From positions 124,001-188,000 of the forward strand of contig MQUF01000003.1 of the NCBI GenBank assembly GCA_001914235.1: a DNA stretch of 64,000 bases, in the 5' to 3' direction. Shown here piece after piece: positions 53,581-62,734 of this stretch; position 1 is the first letter of the stretch, and each line of letters begins with the position of its first letter. The notes under the pieces were generated by a model. The model did not search any database. It was given only the letters and a program-made list of their open reading frames with translations, and was not told where the DNA came from. The stretch is from Desulfobulbaceae bacterium DB1 (GTDB lineage: Bacteria; Desulfobacterota; Desulfobulbia; Desulfobulbales; SURF-16). The position numbers and the translations under genes were made by a program.

Positions 53581-54473
53581 ACGCTGCCGGCATCCAATCA
53601 CCAAACGAAACGGCGATGGACGGTAATGCCGCAGGCGCCCTGCTCCGCCAAGTCTGGGACCTCAACTGCCAGAAGGTGGCCAGGCTGCACGGAAGCGCGC
53701 TTATGGTGCGGACGGCCGAGGGACACTACGTTCTCAAACGTCATGCCGAGCACTGCACCCCCAACCGCGATGGTCTGGCAAGAATCTATGCAGCCGTCAG
53801 TGCCGCCGGCCTTTCCCCAGCCATGGTTACCTTGCCGAACGGCGGTGTCTTCTGGGAAGGGGGCGGTTGCCTATACTCGCTTCAGGTGCATGGCGTTTCA
53901 TGCGCAAAGGCGCCGACCCCTGCGGCAACGGGAGAGTGGCTTGCGCGGTTGCATGACTGTCTGGCCGCGGTTGAGGGGGCGCCGGTTGCCAATCACCTGG
54001 ATCGACTTGTACCCGATGTACCGCAAGGCGCTGACGAATACTGCCTCACCGAGGCGACCCCCTTTCTCGGGGAGGCGGAATCCTTGCACAGACACCGCCA
54101 ACCGGTTCATGGCGATCTGCACCGCGGCAACCTGCTGTTCACCGCAAAAGCCCCTTTGGCCATCGACTTCGACTCCGCAACCGGCAGCCACCCCGCGCTG
54201 GACGTGGGATTTGCCGCCTACCGCCTGTTCGGCGCCGACCCCGATGCCTTCCGCGGCGTTGCCCTGGCATACACAAAGAGCAGGCCGGAAGCGGGAGTCT
54301 CGCCCAGAACCGCTGCGCTGATGCTGCTGCACGCCGTGGTGCAACGGATTGTGTTCATTCTTCGCACTGCCGCGAAAGGGGATGGTCAATGGCTCTACGA
54401 CCTGGACAGGCAGCAACGGTATCATCGGGACGCCCTGAGTCTCGTCAACCACTCGCAACGCTGCAGCATGTAA
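53577..54473 (+). CDS. Aminoglycoside-phosphotransferase-type small-molecule kinase
   Basis: 298 residues. VHGDLHRGNLLF (catalytic loop) and AIDFDSATGSHPALDVGF (metal-binding DFD) identify the APH/choline-kinase fold. The N-terminal lobe has HYVLKRHAE as the ATP lysine. In a sugar operon it probably phosphorylates a sugar or a choline/ethanolamine-like decoration. ATGA overlap with the NeuA-like gene. Confidence 0.85.
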   Translation: MNAAGIQSPNETAMDGNAAGALLRQVWDLNCQKVARLHGSALMVRTAEGHYVLKRHAEHCTPNRDGLARIYAAVSAAGLSPAMVTLPNGGVFWEGGGCLYSLQVHGVSCAKAPTPAATGEWLARLHDCLAAVEGAPVANHLDRLVPDVPQGADEYCLTEATPFLGEAESLHRHRQPVHGDLHRGNLLFTAKAPLAIDFDSATGSHPALDVGFAAYRLFGADPDAFRGVALAYTKSRPEAGVSPRTAALMLLHAVVQRIVFILRTAAKGDGQWLYDLDRQQRYHRDALSLVNHSQRCSM

Positions 54474-54492
54474 TCGCTTTCAAAAAACAGTA

Positions 54493-57105
54493 ATGACAAA
54501 AAAAACCCGGATAGTTTTCTGCCAGGGGCCGATACAGCTTCTCAACTGCATCGCGCTGCTGGAATGCCGTAAAACGCTCTGCCCCGCGGAGGCGCATACC
54601 GATTATCTTCTGCTTGGCGGTATGTGCTCGCAGGACAAAACGGCCGGCATCGTCCACGCGGCCCAAAGCATTGCCACGCTCTGGCCCTGGGAAAAAATCG
54701 TCGATCTCTCTGCTGACGAAACTTCGATCTGCCAACAGTATCGAAACGCGCCACGCAAGGCGGAAGGGATGCTGCGGGAGATATGCGGTTTGCCCGGCGC
54801 TGACGAGGTCTTCACGCAACGTAACTGGCAGCCCGTCAACGAGGTTCTCCTCAACGCCTACCGGGATGCTTATCACGTTTGCACAGGCGACGGCCTCGGC
54901 ATCGTCGATTTTTCTTTTACCGACTATTTCGTGCCGTACCACGAAGTCAACACCTTCCTCTCCATTTTCCACAACAACTTCCGGGAAAATACCGCTAAAA
55001 CAGGGAAAAAACCGCTGCTCCGGATATTCGACAGGCAACACCTGCTTGCCGCAATCGACAGGTATATCGCGGTCTCCGCCGAATACCGAGGAACGCTCCC
55101 CACCACCCGTCCGGAGGCAGCGATACTGCTGCTTACCAGCAACTTAAGCGAGGCGGAATTTGCGCCCCTTGCGAGCGAAATCGACCTGTACGTCAACCTC
55201 GTTGCCGCCGTGTACCGGGGCGAGGAGGTTGTCGTCAAGCCGCACCCCAGGGAACGGAGCGACAAGGCCGACATGGTGGCCAACGCGCTTAGGGAGCGGC
55301 TGGGCGCCCAGGTGCACTGCATCGAACATCCCCTGCTTCGTTCGCTGCCGGTGGAAATACTTTTACGGCAGTATCGTTTCAGGCACTTTCTGGGGCTGCA
55401 GACGAGCGCCATGCGCAACGCCCTTTTCTTATACGGCAAGGAGCCGGATCGATTCTGCTTCTCGCGGGAAATACTGCCTTTCTATTACCCAGGGGTCCGT
55501 AATTATCTCGGAAATCTTTTCCGCATGGAAAAAATCATCCAGAAAAGGATCGCCACCTGGGACGGCAAGAGCATCCTGTTCGACACCCGGATAGACAAAC
55601 GCAGCCGCGCCGATTACCAGATATTCCTGCAGGGGGAGCGGCTGGCACGGCAAGGGAAGCGCAAGGAGGCCTCCGAATGTTTTCGAAAAGCGAACGAAAT
55701 CGACTCGAATTTCGCATTGCCCTACTTCGGACAGGGGCTCCTCGACCTGGAGGAGGGCGAACCCGGCCAAGCAATACGCAATCTGCGGAAGGCATACGAG
55801 TGCAATCCGAGCAATGCCGGCCTGGTCTTCGACCTTTACCATACCATGGTCAAGGCGGCAGGAAACGAGGAGGCGGAAACCATGCTCGACGATTTCTTTG
55901 CCAGTCCGCACCCCGCCATCGATGCCCCGAATATCTTCCTGCGCCTTTTTACGGAAGCGACTCCTTCCTTGCAAGATGCGGCCACTGAAGCGCGCCTGGA
56001 CACGGATTGCCTCTTCGACCTCTTGGAATCCTGGGCCGAAAAGAACATTTCGGCGGAACAACCGGAAGGACGCTTTCTCCGGCAATTGATGGGGACCGCC
56101 ATCGGTTCTGCGCTCCGACGTCGCTTCCACCATCTCCGTCCCACCTGTAAAGAGTTCCCCGGCAACCACGTTGTCATTCTCTCGGATGGCTCGGTGACCA
56201 CCTGCTGCATGGATTGGCGCGGCAGCAACACCTTTGCCTCCCTCTACGAAAAACCGCTGGAAAAGATATGGAAGGAGGAGGTGCGGGCCGCGCTTCGCGG
56301 CGATCTGTACGATTTCGAATTGTGCTCCCAATGCGTCGGCTCGGCCCGCACGCCGCAGCTGACCGCCGACACGGCCACACGGCAGGCATGGCGCCGGACG
56401 GAGGAAGGCTTTCCCGATTCCCTGACCATCGAGGTGATGGGGGCGTGCAATTACGCCTGCTGCCCGGCCCGGGAGGTCGGCACGCTGCGGCCGGTAAAAC
56501 CGGATCTGGGCCTGATATTCGCACATATCGAGAGCATGCTGCCCGGAATTCGCCGTCTGCGTCTTTTCAACTGGGGAGAGCCGTTACTCCATGACGGTCT
56601 GGCCGACTTCATAACCCAATGCCGCAAAGCGAGCCCAAAGATCGTCCTTCTCGTTTCTTCCAACGGCATCTTGCTCGACGAGGCCATGGCCAGATGTTTC
56701 GTCAACAACCGGGTTGAGCACCTGGTCATCTCGGCGCACGGCGCGCCCGGCACGGAAAGCATGCTCAGGTATTCGAAAAAAAATGCCGATTACGACAAAG
56801 TGCTCGGCAATGTCCGCCGCTTGCTCGATATCCGCAACAAGTCGAATGCCGTCTATCCCAAGGTATCCCTGCGGGCCATCCTTTTTTCGTGGAACGACTC
56901 CGAGGAGGCCATGGGGCGGTTCAGAAGGGACGCGGCGAGCCTCGGCCTCTCCGCTGCAAACGGCCACCCCGACCACGACAATTATCACTGGATTCTCGAC
57001 AGCGGCGGTCTGGGCAAAAACGCGTCCAAACGTTTTTATCGAGGTTCCGGGGAACTGGAACGGTTAATAAACGATAAAGAATTTTTTGCTCCCAAGGCAT
57101 CGTAA
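54493..57105 (+). CDS. Polysialyltransferase-like / TPR / degenerate radical-SAM fusion protein
   Basis: 870 residues. About 1-370: sialyl/polysialyltransferase-type GT-B (IVFCQGPIQLLNCIALLE, EEVVVKPHPRERSDKADM, FRHFLGLQTSAMRNALFLYG). About 380-460: two or three TPRs. About 555-620: a SPASM-like block (ILSDGSVTTCCMDW with Cys571/Cys572, CSQCVG). After it, at about 645-870, a radical-SAM-like barrel whose cluster motif reads CNYACCPA (Cys652, Cys656, Cys657), so the usual third Cys at 659 is Ala. The SPASM-before-core order is reversed from normal. Probably the CMP-nonulosonate transferase of the operon; the SAM part may be non-catalytic or use an unusual ligand set. Confidence 0.75.
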   Translation: MTKKTRIVFCQGPIQLLNCIALLECRKTLCPAEAHTDYLLLGGMCSQDKTAGIVHAAQSIATLWPWEKIVDLSADETSICQQYRNAPRKAEGMLREICGLPGADEVFTQRNWQPVNEVLLNAYRDAYHVCTGDGLGIVDFSFTDYFVPYHEVNTFLSIFHNNFRENTAKTGKKPLLRIFDRQHLLAAIDRYIAVSAEYRGTLPTTRPEAAILLLTSNLSEAEFAPLASEIDLYVNLVAAVYRGEEVVVKPHPRERSDKADMVANALRERLGAQVHCIEHPLLRSLPVEILLRQYRFRHFLGLQTSAMRNALFLYGKEPDRFCFSREILPFYYPGVRNYLGNLFRMEKIIQKRIATWDGKSILFDTRIDKRSRADYQIFLQGERLARQGKRKEASECFRKANEIDSNFALPYFGQGLLDLEEGEPGQAIRNLRKAYECNPSNAGLVFDLYHTMVKAAGNEEAETMLDDFFASPHPAIDAPNIFLRLFTEATPSLQDAATEARLDTDCLFDLLESWAEKNISAEQPEGRFLRQLMGTAIGSALRRRFHHLRPTCKEFPGNHVVILSDGSVTTCCMDWRGSNTFASLYEKPLEKIWKEEVRAALRGDLYDFELCSQCVGSARTPQLTADTATRQAWRRTEEGFPDSLTIEVMGACNYACCPAREVGTLRPVKPDLGLIFAHIESMLPGIRRLRLFNWGEPLLHDGLADFITQCRKASPKIVLLVSSNGILLDEAMARCFVNNRVEHLVISAHGAPGTESMLRYSKKNADYDKVLGNVRRLLDIRNKSNAVYPKVSLRAILFSWNDSEEAMGRFRRDAASLGLSAANGHPDHDNYHWILDSGGLGKNASKRFYRGSGELERLINDKEFFAPKAS

Positions 57106-57186
57106 GCCGTCGCATGCACTACCGAGCTGAAATGCCGCCCATGGCCCCCCAAGTGTGTATATCCAACACCAACCATAGGAAATAGC

Positions 57187-58335
57187 ATGAAAATCGGAGC
57201 TCTCGTGCCGGCCCGGCTCAACTCATTGCGTTTGCCGCGCAAGAACATACTGCCGCTTGCCGGAAAACCTCTCGTCAATTGGACCATCGATGTCCTGCTG
57301 GAAAGCGACTGTTTCGCGGATATCACGCTCTCCACCGAAAGCGAAGAGATCGCCGATGTGGTCAGGAGCCATTATCCGGAGAGCGCCGTAAAAATTCTCT
57401 TTCGCCCCGAAGGGCTTGCCCGGCACGACAGCCCGATGCGGGAAGTGATCAGGCATTATCTGCAAAATCGGCCGGCAATCGACTGGCTGGGTATTTTTCT
57501 GCCGACTTTCCCCTTCCGCACGGCGGCGCAGATCCGGAAAGCAAGCAACGCCATTCATACCCTGGCCCCCATCCGCGTCACCTCGGTGACCAGAGAGGAG
57601 ACCTTTTCCCGTGATTTTTATTACGAGAGCAAGGAGGGCTTCCGCCATTTTTTCCGCGATCACGGCATATTCTGTCGCCACAGTTCGGGATGTTACACCT
57701 TCCACCACCGTGACTTTACGGACGGCGAATGGAGCCGGTACAACCTGGCGATGAACGAAAGAAACTATCGCCTGCAGGTCGACGCCAGAGAGAATACCGA
57801 TGTCGATACCCAGGAAGACTTCGAGCTGTCCAAACGCCTTACGTCGGTGCGTGAAATCGAGCCACGGCCACTTGTGCTCCACGAAGCCGGGCCATGGTTC
57901 GTCTCCCTGCCAAAGGGAGTCCCGCTCGAAGACTTTCTGGCCTTTATAGGCCCCGCCCGGCTCGCCGACCCCGGCCAACCGCTCCTGATCCTCGAAAAAG
58001 CGCCACAGCCGGTTTTTCAGTTCCGGTTTTACGAATCCTCGCCAATGCGAAAATATCTTGCCTGCCAAACGGCGGAACGTCTTATGCGCCCAAGCGAATT
58101 AGTCGTCAAAACACAAAACATGCAACTTCTGCCAACGACTTACAGGCAGAACGAATCGTACAGACTGACCGCGAAAGCCCCGAACGGAGCCACGCAGATC
58201 GAACCCGTATCCAAGGAAGCCATGCTGCACATTCCCGCCACGGACACGGAAGAGGCCATTGCCCATGATCGCGTCATCTTCATGGAAGAGCTGAGGAAAC
58301 AGCAATTTTATCTGGATCCCTTTCTCTTGACGTAA
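57187..58335 (+). CDS. NeuA-like cytidylyltransferase with an unrecognised C-terminal domain
   Basis: 382 residues. Residues 1-220: IGALVPARLNSLRLPRKNIL nucleotide motif, ITLSTESEEI, and DARENTDVDTQEDFELSKRL (the D-x-D metal site). Residues 230-382 are not recognised; such an addition is absent from minimal NeuA. AGGAAA lies before the ATG. Third cytidylyltransferase-like gene in the operon. Confidence 0.83.
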   Translation: MKIGALVPARLNSLRLPRKNILPLAGKPLVNWTIDVLLESDCFADITLSTESEEIADVVRSHYPESAVKILFRPEGLARHDSPMREVIRHYLQNRPAIDWLGIFLPTFPFRTAAQIRKASNAIHTLAPIRVTSVTREETFSRDFYYESKEGFRHFFRDHGIFCRHSSGCYTFHHRDFTDGEWSRYNLAMNERNYRLQVDARENTDVDTQEDFELSKRLTSVREIEPRPLVLHEAGPWFVSLPKGVPLEDFLAFIGPARLADPGQPLLILEKAPQPVFQFRFYESSPMRKYLACQTAERLMRPSELVVKTQNMQLLPTTYRQNESYRLTAKAPNGATQIEPVSKEAMLHIPATDTEEAIAHDRVIFMEELRKQQFYLDPFLLT

Positions 58336-58336
58336 G

Positions 58337-59119
58337 ATGCCCCTCATCAATATCTATCATTGCTGTATCCAAAAAAGCGCGAGTCAATGGTTCCTGCAAC
58401 TGCTGCGGGACGACAGCGTCAAGCGCGCCTGCTCCCTGGAGGTTTTCTCGCCGCACCTGGATTTCACCATAACCACCGAAAATCGCGAACTTTTGAGGCG
58501 CGGATTTCCCGGCAATGCGATCGTCTCGCCGCTCTACATCCCATACGAAGAGTTCCTGATCTTGCCAAAACCGCCTGAATGGAAGGCCTTCTATGTTGTT
58601 CGGGACCCAAGGGATATCCTGATATCCTGGTATTTTTCAGTAAAATGTTCGCATGTCCTGAACAATGCCTTTCTCCGTGAAACGAATCGACTCCTGCGGG
58701 CGCTCTCGCTCCGGCAGGGATTGGACTATATGATCGCCAACATCGAAGGGTTGCACCGGGAAATGTATGCCGCCATGCACGGATGGCTGGCCGCCGGCGA
58801 AAACGAAAAAGTGCTGCTGGTCAGGTATGAGGACGCCACCGGCGACGCGCAGTTGGAGACAATGGAGCGGCTCTTCGATCATCTGGGTATCGGGTTGTCG
58901 CGAGCAAGCCTCACTTCCCTTTTGCGGAAATACTCCTTCGCGCGAATGAGCCGGGGCCGGGAAAGAGGCGACGAGGATGCGGGTTCCCATTACCGCAAGG
59001 GGCTGCCCGGTGACTGGAAAAAATATCTGCACGCTTCGCAGCAGCAGGCAGTGCGGGGAAAGCTACAGGGCATCTTGACCGGCTATGGTTACGAATACAG
59101 TGCTGATAACGGGCTCTAA
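58337..59119 (+). CDS. PAPS-dependent sulfotransferase
   Basis: 260 residues. CIQKSASQWFLQLL is the 5'-phosphosulfate-binding loop, AFYVVRDPRDILISWYF the 3'-phosphate-binding motif, and HYRKGLPGDWKKYL the C-terminal signature of cytosolic-type sulfotransferases. It would transfer sulfate from PAPS to a sugar hydroxyl or amino group. Starts 1 base after the NeuA-like gene and overlaps the epimerase gene by 35 bases. Confidence 0.88.
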   Translation: MPLINIYHCCIQKSASQWFLQLLRDDSVKRACSLEVFSPHLDFTITTENRELLRRGFPGNAIVSPLYIPYEEFLILPKPPEWKAFYVVRDPRDILISWYFSVKCSHVLNNAFLRETNRLLRALSLRQGLDYMIANIEGLHREMYAAMHGWLAAGENEKVLLVRYEDATGDAQLETMERLFDHLGIGLSRASLTSLLRKYSFARMSRGRERGDEDAGSHYRKGLPGDWKKYLHASQQQAVRGKLQGILTGYGYEYSADNGL

Positions 59120-59999
59120 CGGTTTTATCGGCAGCAGCCTGCTTGCGAGATTCGGCAAACTGGGCAAAACGGTAGCTCTGGACTGCGGACCGGTCGATAT
59201 GACAGGCCTTGCCGCCCATTACGTTTCGATGCGTCTTCCTCATCCGGGGATAAAGCAAGTGATGGCGCATTTCAAACCGCGGACGATCGTCCACTGCGCC
59301 GGCACGGCCTCCGTCCCCCAGGCCATCGCCCATCCGGACGCCGACTTCCGTTCCGGCCCAGAAACCGTCTTTCAGTTACTTGACGCCATACGCCAAAGCG
59401 GCATAGAAACCACCTTCATCTTTCCTTCCAGCGCCGCTGTGTACGGCAACCCACGGCAACTGCCGATAGAGGAAGATGCCGCCACCGCTCCCATTTCCCC
59501 GTACGGATACCACAAACTGATCTGCGAAAAGATCATTGAAGAGCACCAGCAACTCTACAACATTTCTGCCGTTATCCTCCGGATTTTCTCCTGTTACGGC
59601 GAAGGATTGCAAAAACAACTGCTGTGGGACCTGTGCCGCAAGATGCACACCGGCAAACTCGAACTTTTCGGCACCGGTGAGGAAACGCGCGACTTCGTCC
59701 ACATCCGCGACCTTGTCCGTGTCATCGAGCTGGTTACGGAAAGAACCGAAAAAAATCTTATCCTGAATGTCGCGAGCGGCCGGCAAAGCTCCATACGCCA
59801 AGTCGTTGACCTTGTCCTGCGCGCTTTCGGCAGCGACGTCCAGCCCGTTTTCAACAATATCGCACGGGCCGGCGACCCGACTCACTGGGCAGCCGATATC
59901 ACCAGACTGACGGAACTCGGTTTTCGGGCCGAGGTTACCCTACCGGACGGCATTTCCCAATACGTCCGATGGTTCAAAAAGGCCCATGCTCCCGCCTGA
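59085..59999 (+). CDS. NAD-dependent sugar-nucleotide epimerase/dehydratase
   Basis: 304 residues (GTG at 59100 also possible). VLITGSNGFIGSSLLARFGK is the NAD site; FPSSAAVYG and the YGYHK pair (Tyr-x3-Lys) the active site; RIFSCYGEGLQKQL and FVHIRDLVRVIEL the substrate region. It modifies an NDP sugar of unknown identity. The start lies inside the sulfotransferase gene. Confidence 0.88.
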   Translation: MVTNTVLITGSNGFIGSSLLARFGKLGKTVALDCGPVDMTGLAAHYVSMRLPHPGIKQVMAHFKPRTIVHCAGTASVPQAIAHPDADFRSGPETVFQLLDAIRQSGIETTFIFPSSAAVYGNPRQLPIEEDAATAPISPYGYHKLICEKIIEEHQQLYNISAVILRIFSCYGEGLQKQLLWDLCRKMHTGKLELFGTGEETRDFVHIRDLVRVIELVTERTEKNLILNVASGRQSSIRQVVDLVLRAFGSDVQPVFNNIARAGDPTHWAADITRLTELGFRAEVTLPDGISQYVRWFKKAHAPA

Positions 60000-61206
60000 A
60001 CGGATGCGCATAGGCTTTCCCGTCGTCGGCGACCGCAGCTGGATCGGCGGGGTCAACTACATCCTCCACCTTATCAAGGCGGTCTCGTCGCTTCCTGCGG
60101 CCGAGAAGCCGGAAAGTTATCTCATGTTCCGCAAGTGTTTCGCGACCTCGGAGACGATAGCGCTGTACCGGGAGGTCTTCCCGCATCTGAGGGGTTTACT
60201 TTATTACGGGCCGGAGCCGGAGCTCGGCCGCTTGCTCGGCAGTCAGGTCCATGTCCGCCCCGACATCGAGAGCGCCTTCGATCTTATCGATTTCGTTTTT
60301 CCGGTCATCTACGACGCCGCGGACTATCCCTCGGCATCATGGATTCCCGATTTTCAACACAAGTTCATGCCGGAACTCTTTACCACCGGGGAAATAGCCT
60401 ACCGTGACGGCTGTTTTGCGAAAATCGCGGCCCATGCATCCTTCGCGGTCTTCAGCAGCCGCGCCGCGGCAAAGGATTTCAGACATTTTTACCCGGATTC
60501 CGCAGCCGTAAGCCAGGTCCTCCACTTTCGCTCCCTGCCCGAAGAGAAGTGGTTCGACGAAAATCCCCGCTCAGTTTGCGCGAAATACGGTCTGCCGTCG
60601 CAGTTTATCATGTGCTGCAATCAATTTTGGGCCCACAAGGATCACCATACCCTTTTCAGCGCCCTGGCCAGAATGAAAGCGCAGGGCCATCCGGTGTCGC
60701 TTGTCTGCACCGGCCCGACGGTTGACCACCGCCAAAAGGCCACGGCATATTTCGCGGAGTTACAGCAAACAGTCGAGGAGTTACAAATCAGCGATCAGGT
60801 CAGGATCCTGGGGCTTATCGACCGTTTCGAGCAGATCCAGCTGTTAAGGGCCAGCCGGGCGGTCGTGCAGCCATCTCTCTTCGAGGGGTGGAGTTCGGTC
60901 GTAGAGGATTGCCGCGCACTCGGCAAATGCATTTTTCTCTCGGACATCGAGGTGCATTGTGAGCAGCAGCCGCAACCGGCCTTTTTCTTCCGGGCCGGCG
61001 ATGCTGCCGATCTTGCGGGGCTCCTGGCCAGGGAGCTGCCCGGATTAACGCCCTCGCTCTGCCACCAGCTGGAGGAAAAGGCCCTCAAGGGACTTGCGGA
61101 TGAGCGGGAAAAATTGGGCCGCGCCATCGTACGTCTTGCAAAAGAAGGTATCGGCATCCATACGCGAACGAAAGGGCAGAGCCCCACTGCGGCATCGCCT
61201 TCATGA
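59986..61206 (+). CDS. Family-4-type glycosyltransferase
   Basis: 406 residues. IGFPVVGDRSWIGGVNYILH in the N-terminal half; FIMCCNQFWAHKDHHTLFSA, LVCTGPTVDHRQKA, RILGLIDRFEQIQLLRASRA and VVQPSLFEGWSSVVEDCRAL form the donor domain. Cytoplasmic, adds a sugar to the growing glycan. Overlaps the epimerase and the next gene. Confidence 0.88.
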   Translation: MLPPERMRIGFPVVGDRSWIGGVNYILHLIKAVSSLPAAEKPESYLMFRKCFATSETIALYREVFPHLRGLLYYGPEPELGRLLGSQVHVRPDIESAFDLIDFVFPVIYDAADYPSASWIPDFQHKFMPELFTTGEIAYRDGCFAKIAAHASFAVFSSRAAAKDFRHFYPDSAAVSQVLHFRSLPEEKWFDENPRSVCAKYGLPSQFIMCCNQFWAHKDHHTLFSALARMKAQGHPVSLVCTGPTVDHRQKATAYFAELQQTVEELQISDQVRILGLIDRFEQIQLLRASRAVVQPSLFEGWSSVVEDCRALGKCIFLSDIEVHCEQQPQPAFFFRAGDAADLAGLLARELPGLTPSLCHQLEEKALKGLADEREKLGRAIVRLAKEGIGIHTRTKGQSPTAASPS

Positions 61207-62009
61207 AAATCTTCACCAGCCTGGCGCCACACAACCTTCCCAGACAGCAGCTCGCGGTACACAGTTGGCTTCGAGCCGGCTTCATTCCTTACTCGCTGAA
61301 CATCGGAGAGGAAATCAGGCTGCTGGAAGACAGCTTCCGGGATGTGCGGTTCCTTGAGGTGCACGACGAACAGACCACTATCGCCTACCTGGGGAAGGCG
61401 TTTGTCAATATCGACGCGTTTTTTGCCCATATTCTTCGTCATGGCGAAAACGAGGTGTGCGGCATCGTCAACGCCGACATAATCATCGACCCTCCCTTCG
61501 ACCTCCACGATATTCTCATCAAGGAGGCCGCTGGCGGGCTCGTTTTCGGCAACCGCATCGACATTCATGCCCCGGAAGAGAGAAATGGCGAACTCTTCGG
61601 GCTTGGCTTCGACTACTTCTTCCTGGACAGCAATCTGGCCGCCTGCTATCCGGCCTCGAAATTCAGCATGGGCAAGCCCTTCTGGGATTATTGGCTGCCG
61701 ATTGTGCCCTTACGAAAAAAACTTGGACAAGTAAAGTGGTTACGCACACCGATAGCCTTTCACCAAAACCACCCGACGTGCTGGAACAGGGAAGATTACA
61801 TCTTTTTTTGCTTTGAAATGGCGAAGTCGCTCCAGATGGCGGATTTTGCCGGCGCGACGCCGGGAAATCGACAGGCTGCAGACGCGGAAACGCTTCGGAG
61901 ATGCAGCGCCGCGGCGGATAAGCTGCTCGAAGAGATCCGGCTGTCGGCCCTTTCCCTGTCCGCAGCGCCTGCTCAGTCCGATTTTTTCACGGCAAAGGCG
62001 ACCCCATAG
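61203..62009 (+). CDS. Unrecognised protein, possibly glycosyltransferase-like
   Basis: 268 residues, coupled by ATGA to the glycosyltransferase. I do not recognise a family. The segment VCGIVNADIIIDPPFDLHDI followed by GGLVFGNRIDIH looks like a nucleotide-sugar-binding strand and DxD-like site; a glycan role is suggested by position. Its last 37 bases overlap the convergent methyltransferase gene. Last gene of the rightward operon. Confidence 0.65.
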   Translation: MKIFTSLAPHNLPRQQLAVHSWLRAGFIPYSLNIGEEIRLLEDSFRDVRFLEVHDEQTTIAYLGKAFVNIDAFFAHILRHGENEVCGIVNADIIIDPPFDLHDILIKEAAGGLVFGNRIDIHAPEERNGELFGLGFDYFFLDSNLAACYPASKFSMGKPFWDYWLPIVPLRKKLGQVKWLRTPIAFHQNHPTCWNREDYIFFCFEMAKSLQMADFAGATPGNRQAADAETLRRCSAAADKLLEEIRLSALSLSAAPAQSDFFTAKATP

Positions 62010-62734
62010 CCTAAATCCGAAAACTCATAGGAGGAAAAATTCGCGAGCGATTTCACTTCTCTTTGCCAGACCGCGCGGAGATAGGCATGGGCAGGATGAA
62101 CAATATCGTCGAACACCACCACGCCGCCGATGCGGAGTCTTGGCAGCACAACCTGCAGGTCTTGCGCGGCGCCCTCTTCGGAATGGTCGCCATCGACGGT
62201 TATCATATCGAAATAGGCCTCGGCATTGTCCGTAAAAAACCGGGGCACCGCCTGATGCGAATCCCCCGAGACAAGGGTGAGTTTCCCTGAAAATCCGACC
62301 CTGGCGAGTTCGGCGGCAACAAAATCCGGCCCGGGATTTTCCATGCCGGCATAGTCCTTCTGCCACAGGTCGAACCCGACTAACGAGGCCTGCGGTCTGG
62401 CGGCGGCAACCATGGCCATGCTTCTTCCCCTGCGCACGCCGATTTCGAGATAATCGCGCAGTTCAAAAAGTTCCGCAAGACTGAAAAGCACAGTGCAGAT
62501 GTCGGCGTACTTCCATCTCGCCCCGTACCGATCCATGCCTCTGGCGAGGAAATCGACAAGAAACAGGGAATACGCGTCGGGAGAAAGCCGTTTCAGGGTC
62601 TCGCCCACCGTGAGGTACACCTTGGCATCGAAAATGTACTCCGTCAAGGTCTGGGCGCCCGCCAGGGCGGGTTGGTAAAATTGCTGTCCGGTATACCCGG
62701 ATACATTGCAGGGAACGACTCTGTTTTCTTTCAT
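61973..62734 (-). CDS. Class I SAM-dependent methyltransferase (Methyltransf_24 type)
   Basis: 253 residues on the minus strand, against the operon. LRDYLEIGVRRGRSMAMVAA (motif I), SLVGFDLWQ, and FDMITVDGDHSEEGAAQDLQ followed by VVFDDI match CmcI-like methyltransferases. A 37-base tail-to-tail overlap with the 61203 gene is visible. Acceptor unknown. Confidence 0.85.
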   Translation of the reverse strand: MKENRVVPCNVSGYTGQQFYQPALAGAQTLTEYIFDAKVYLTVGETLKRLSPDAYSLFLVDFLARGMDRYGARWKYADICTVLFSLAELFELRDYLEIGVRRGRSMAMVAAARPQASLVGFDLWQKDYAGMENPGPDFVAAELARVGFSGKLTLVSGDSHQAVPRFFTDNAEAYFDMITVDGDHSEEGAAQDLQVVLPRLRIGGVVVFDDIVHPAHAYLRAVWQREVKSLANFSSYEFSDLGYGVAFAVKKSD

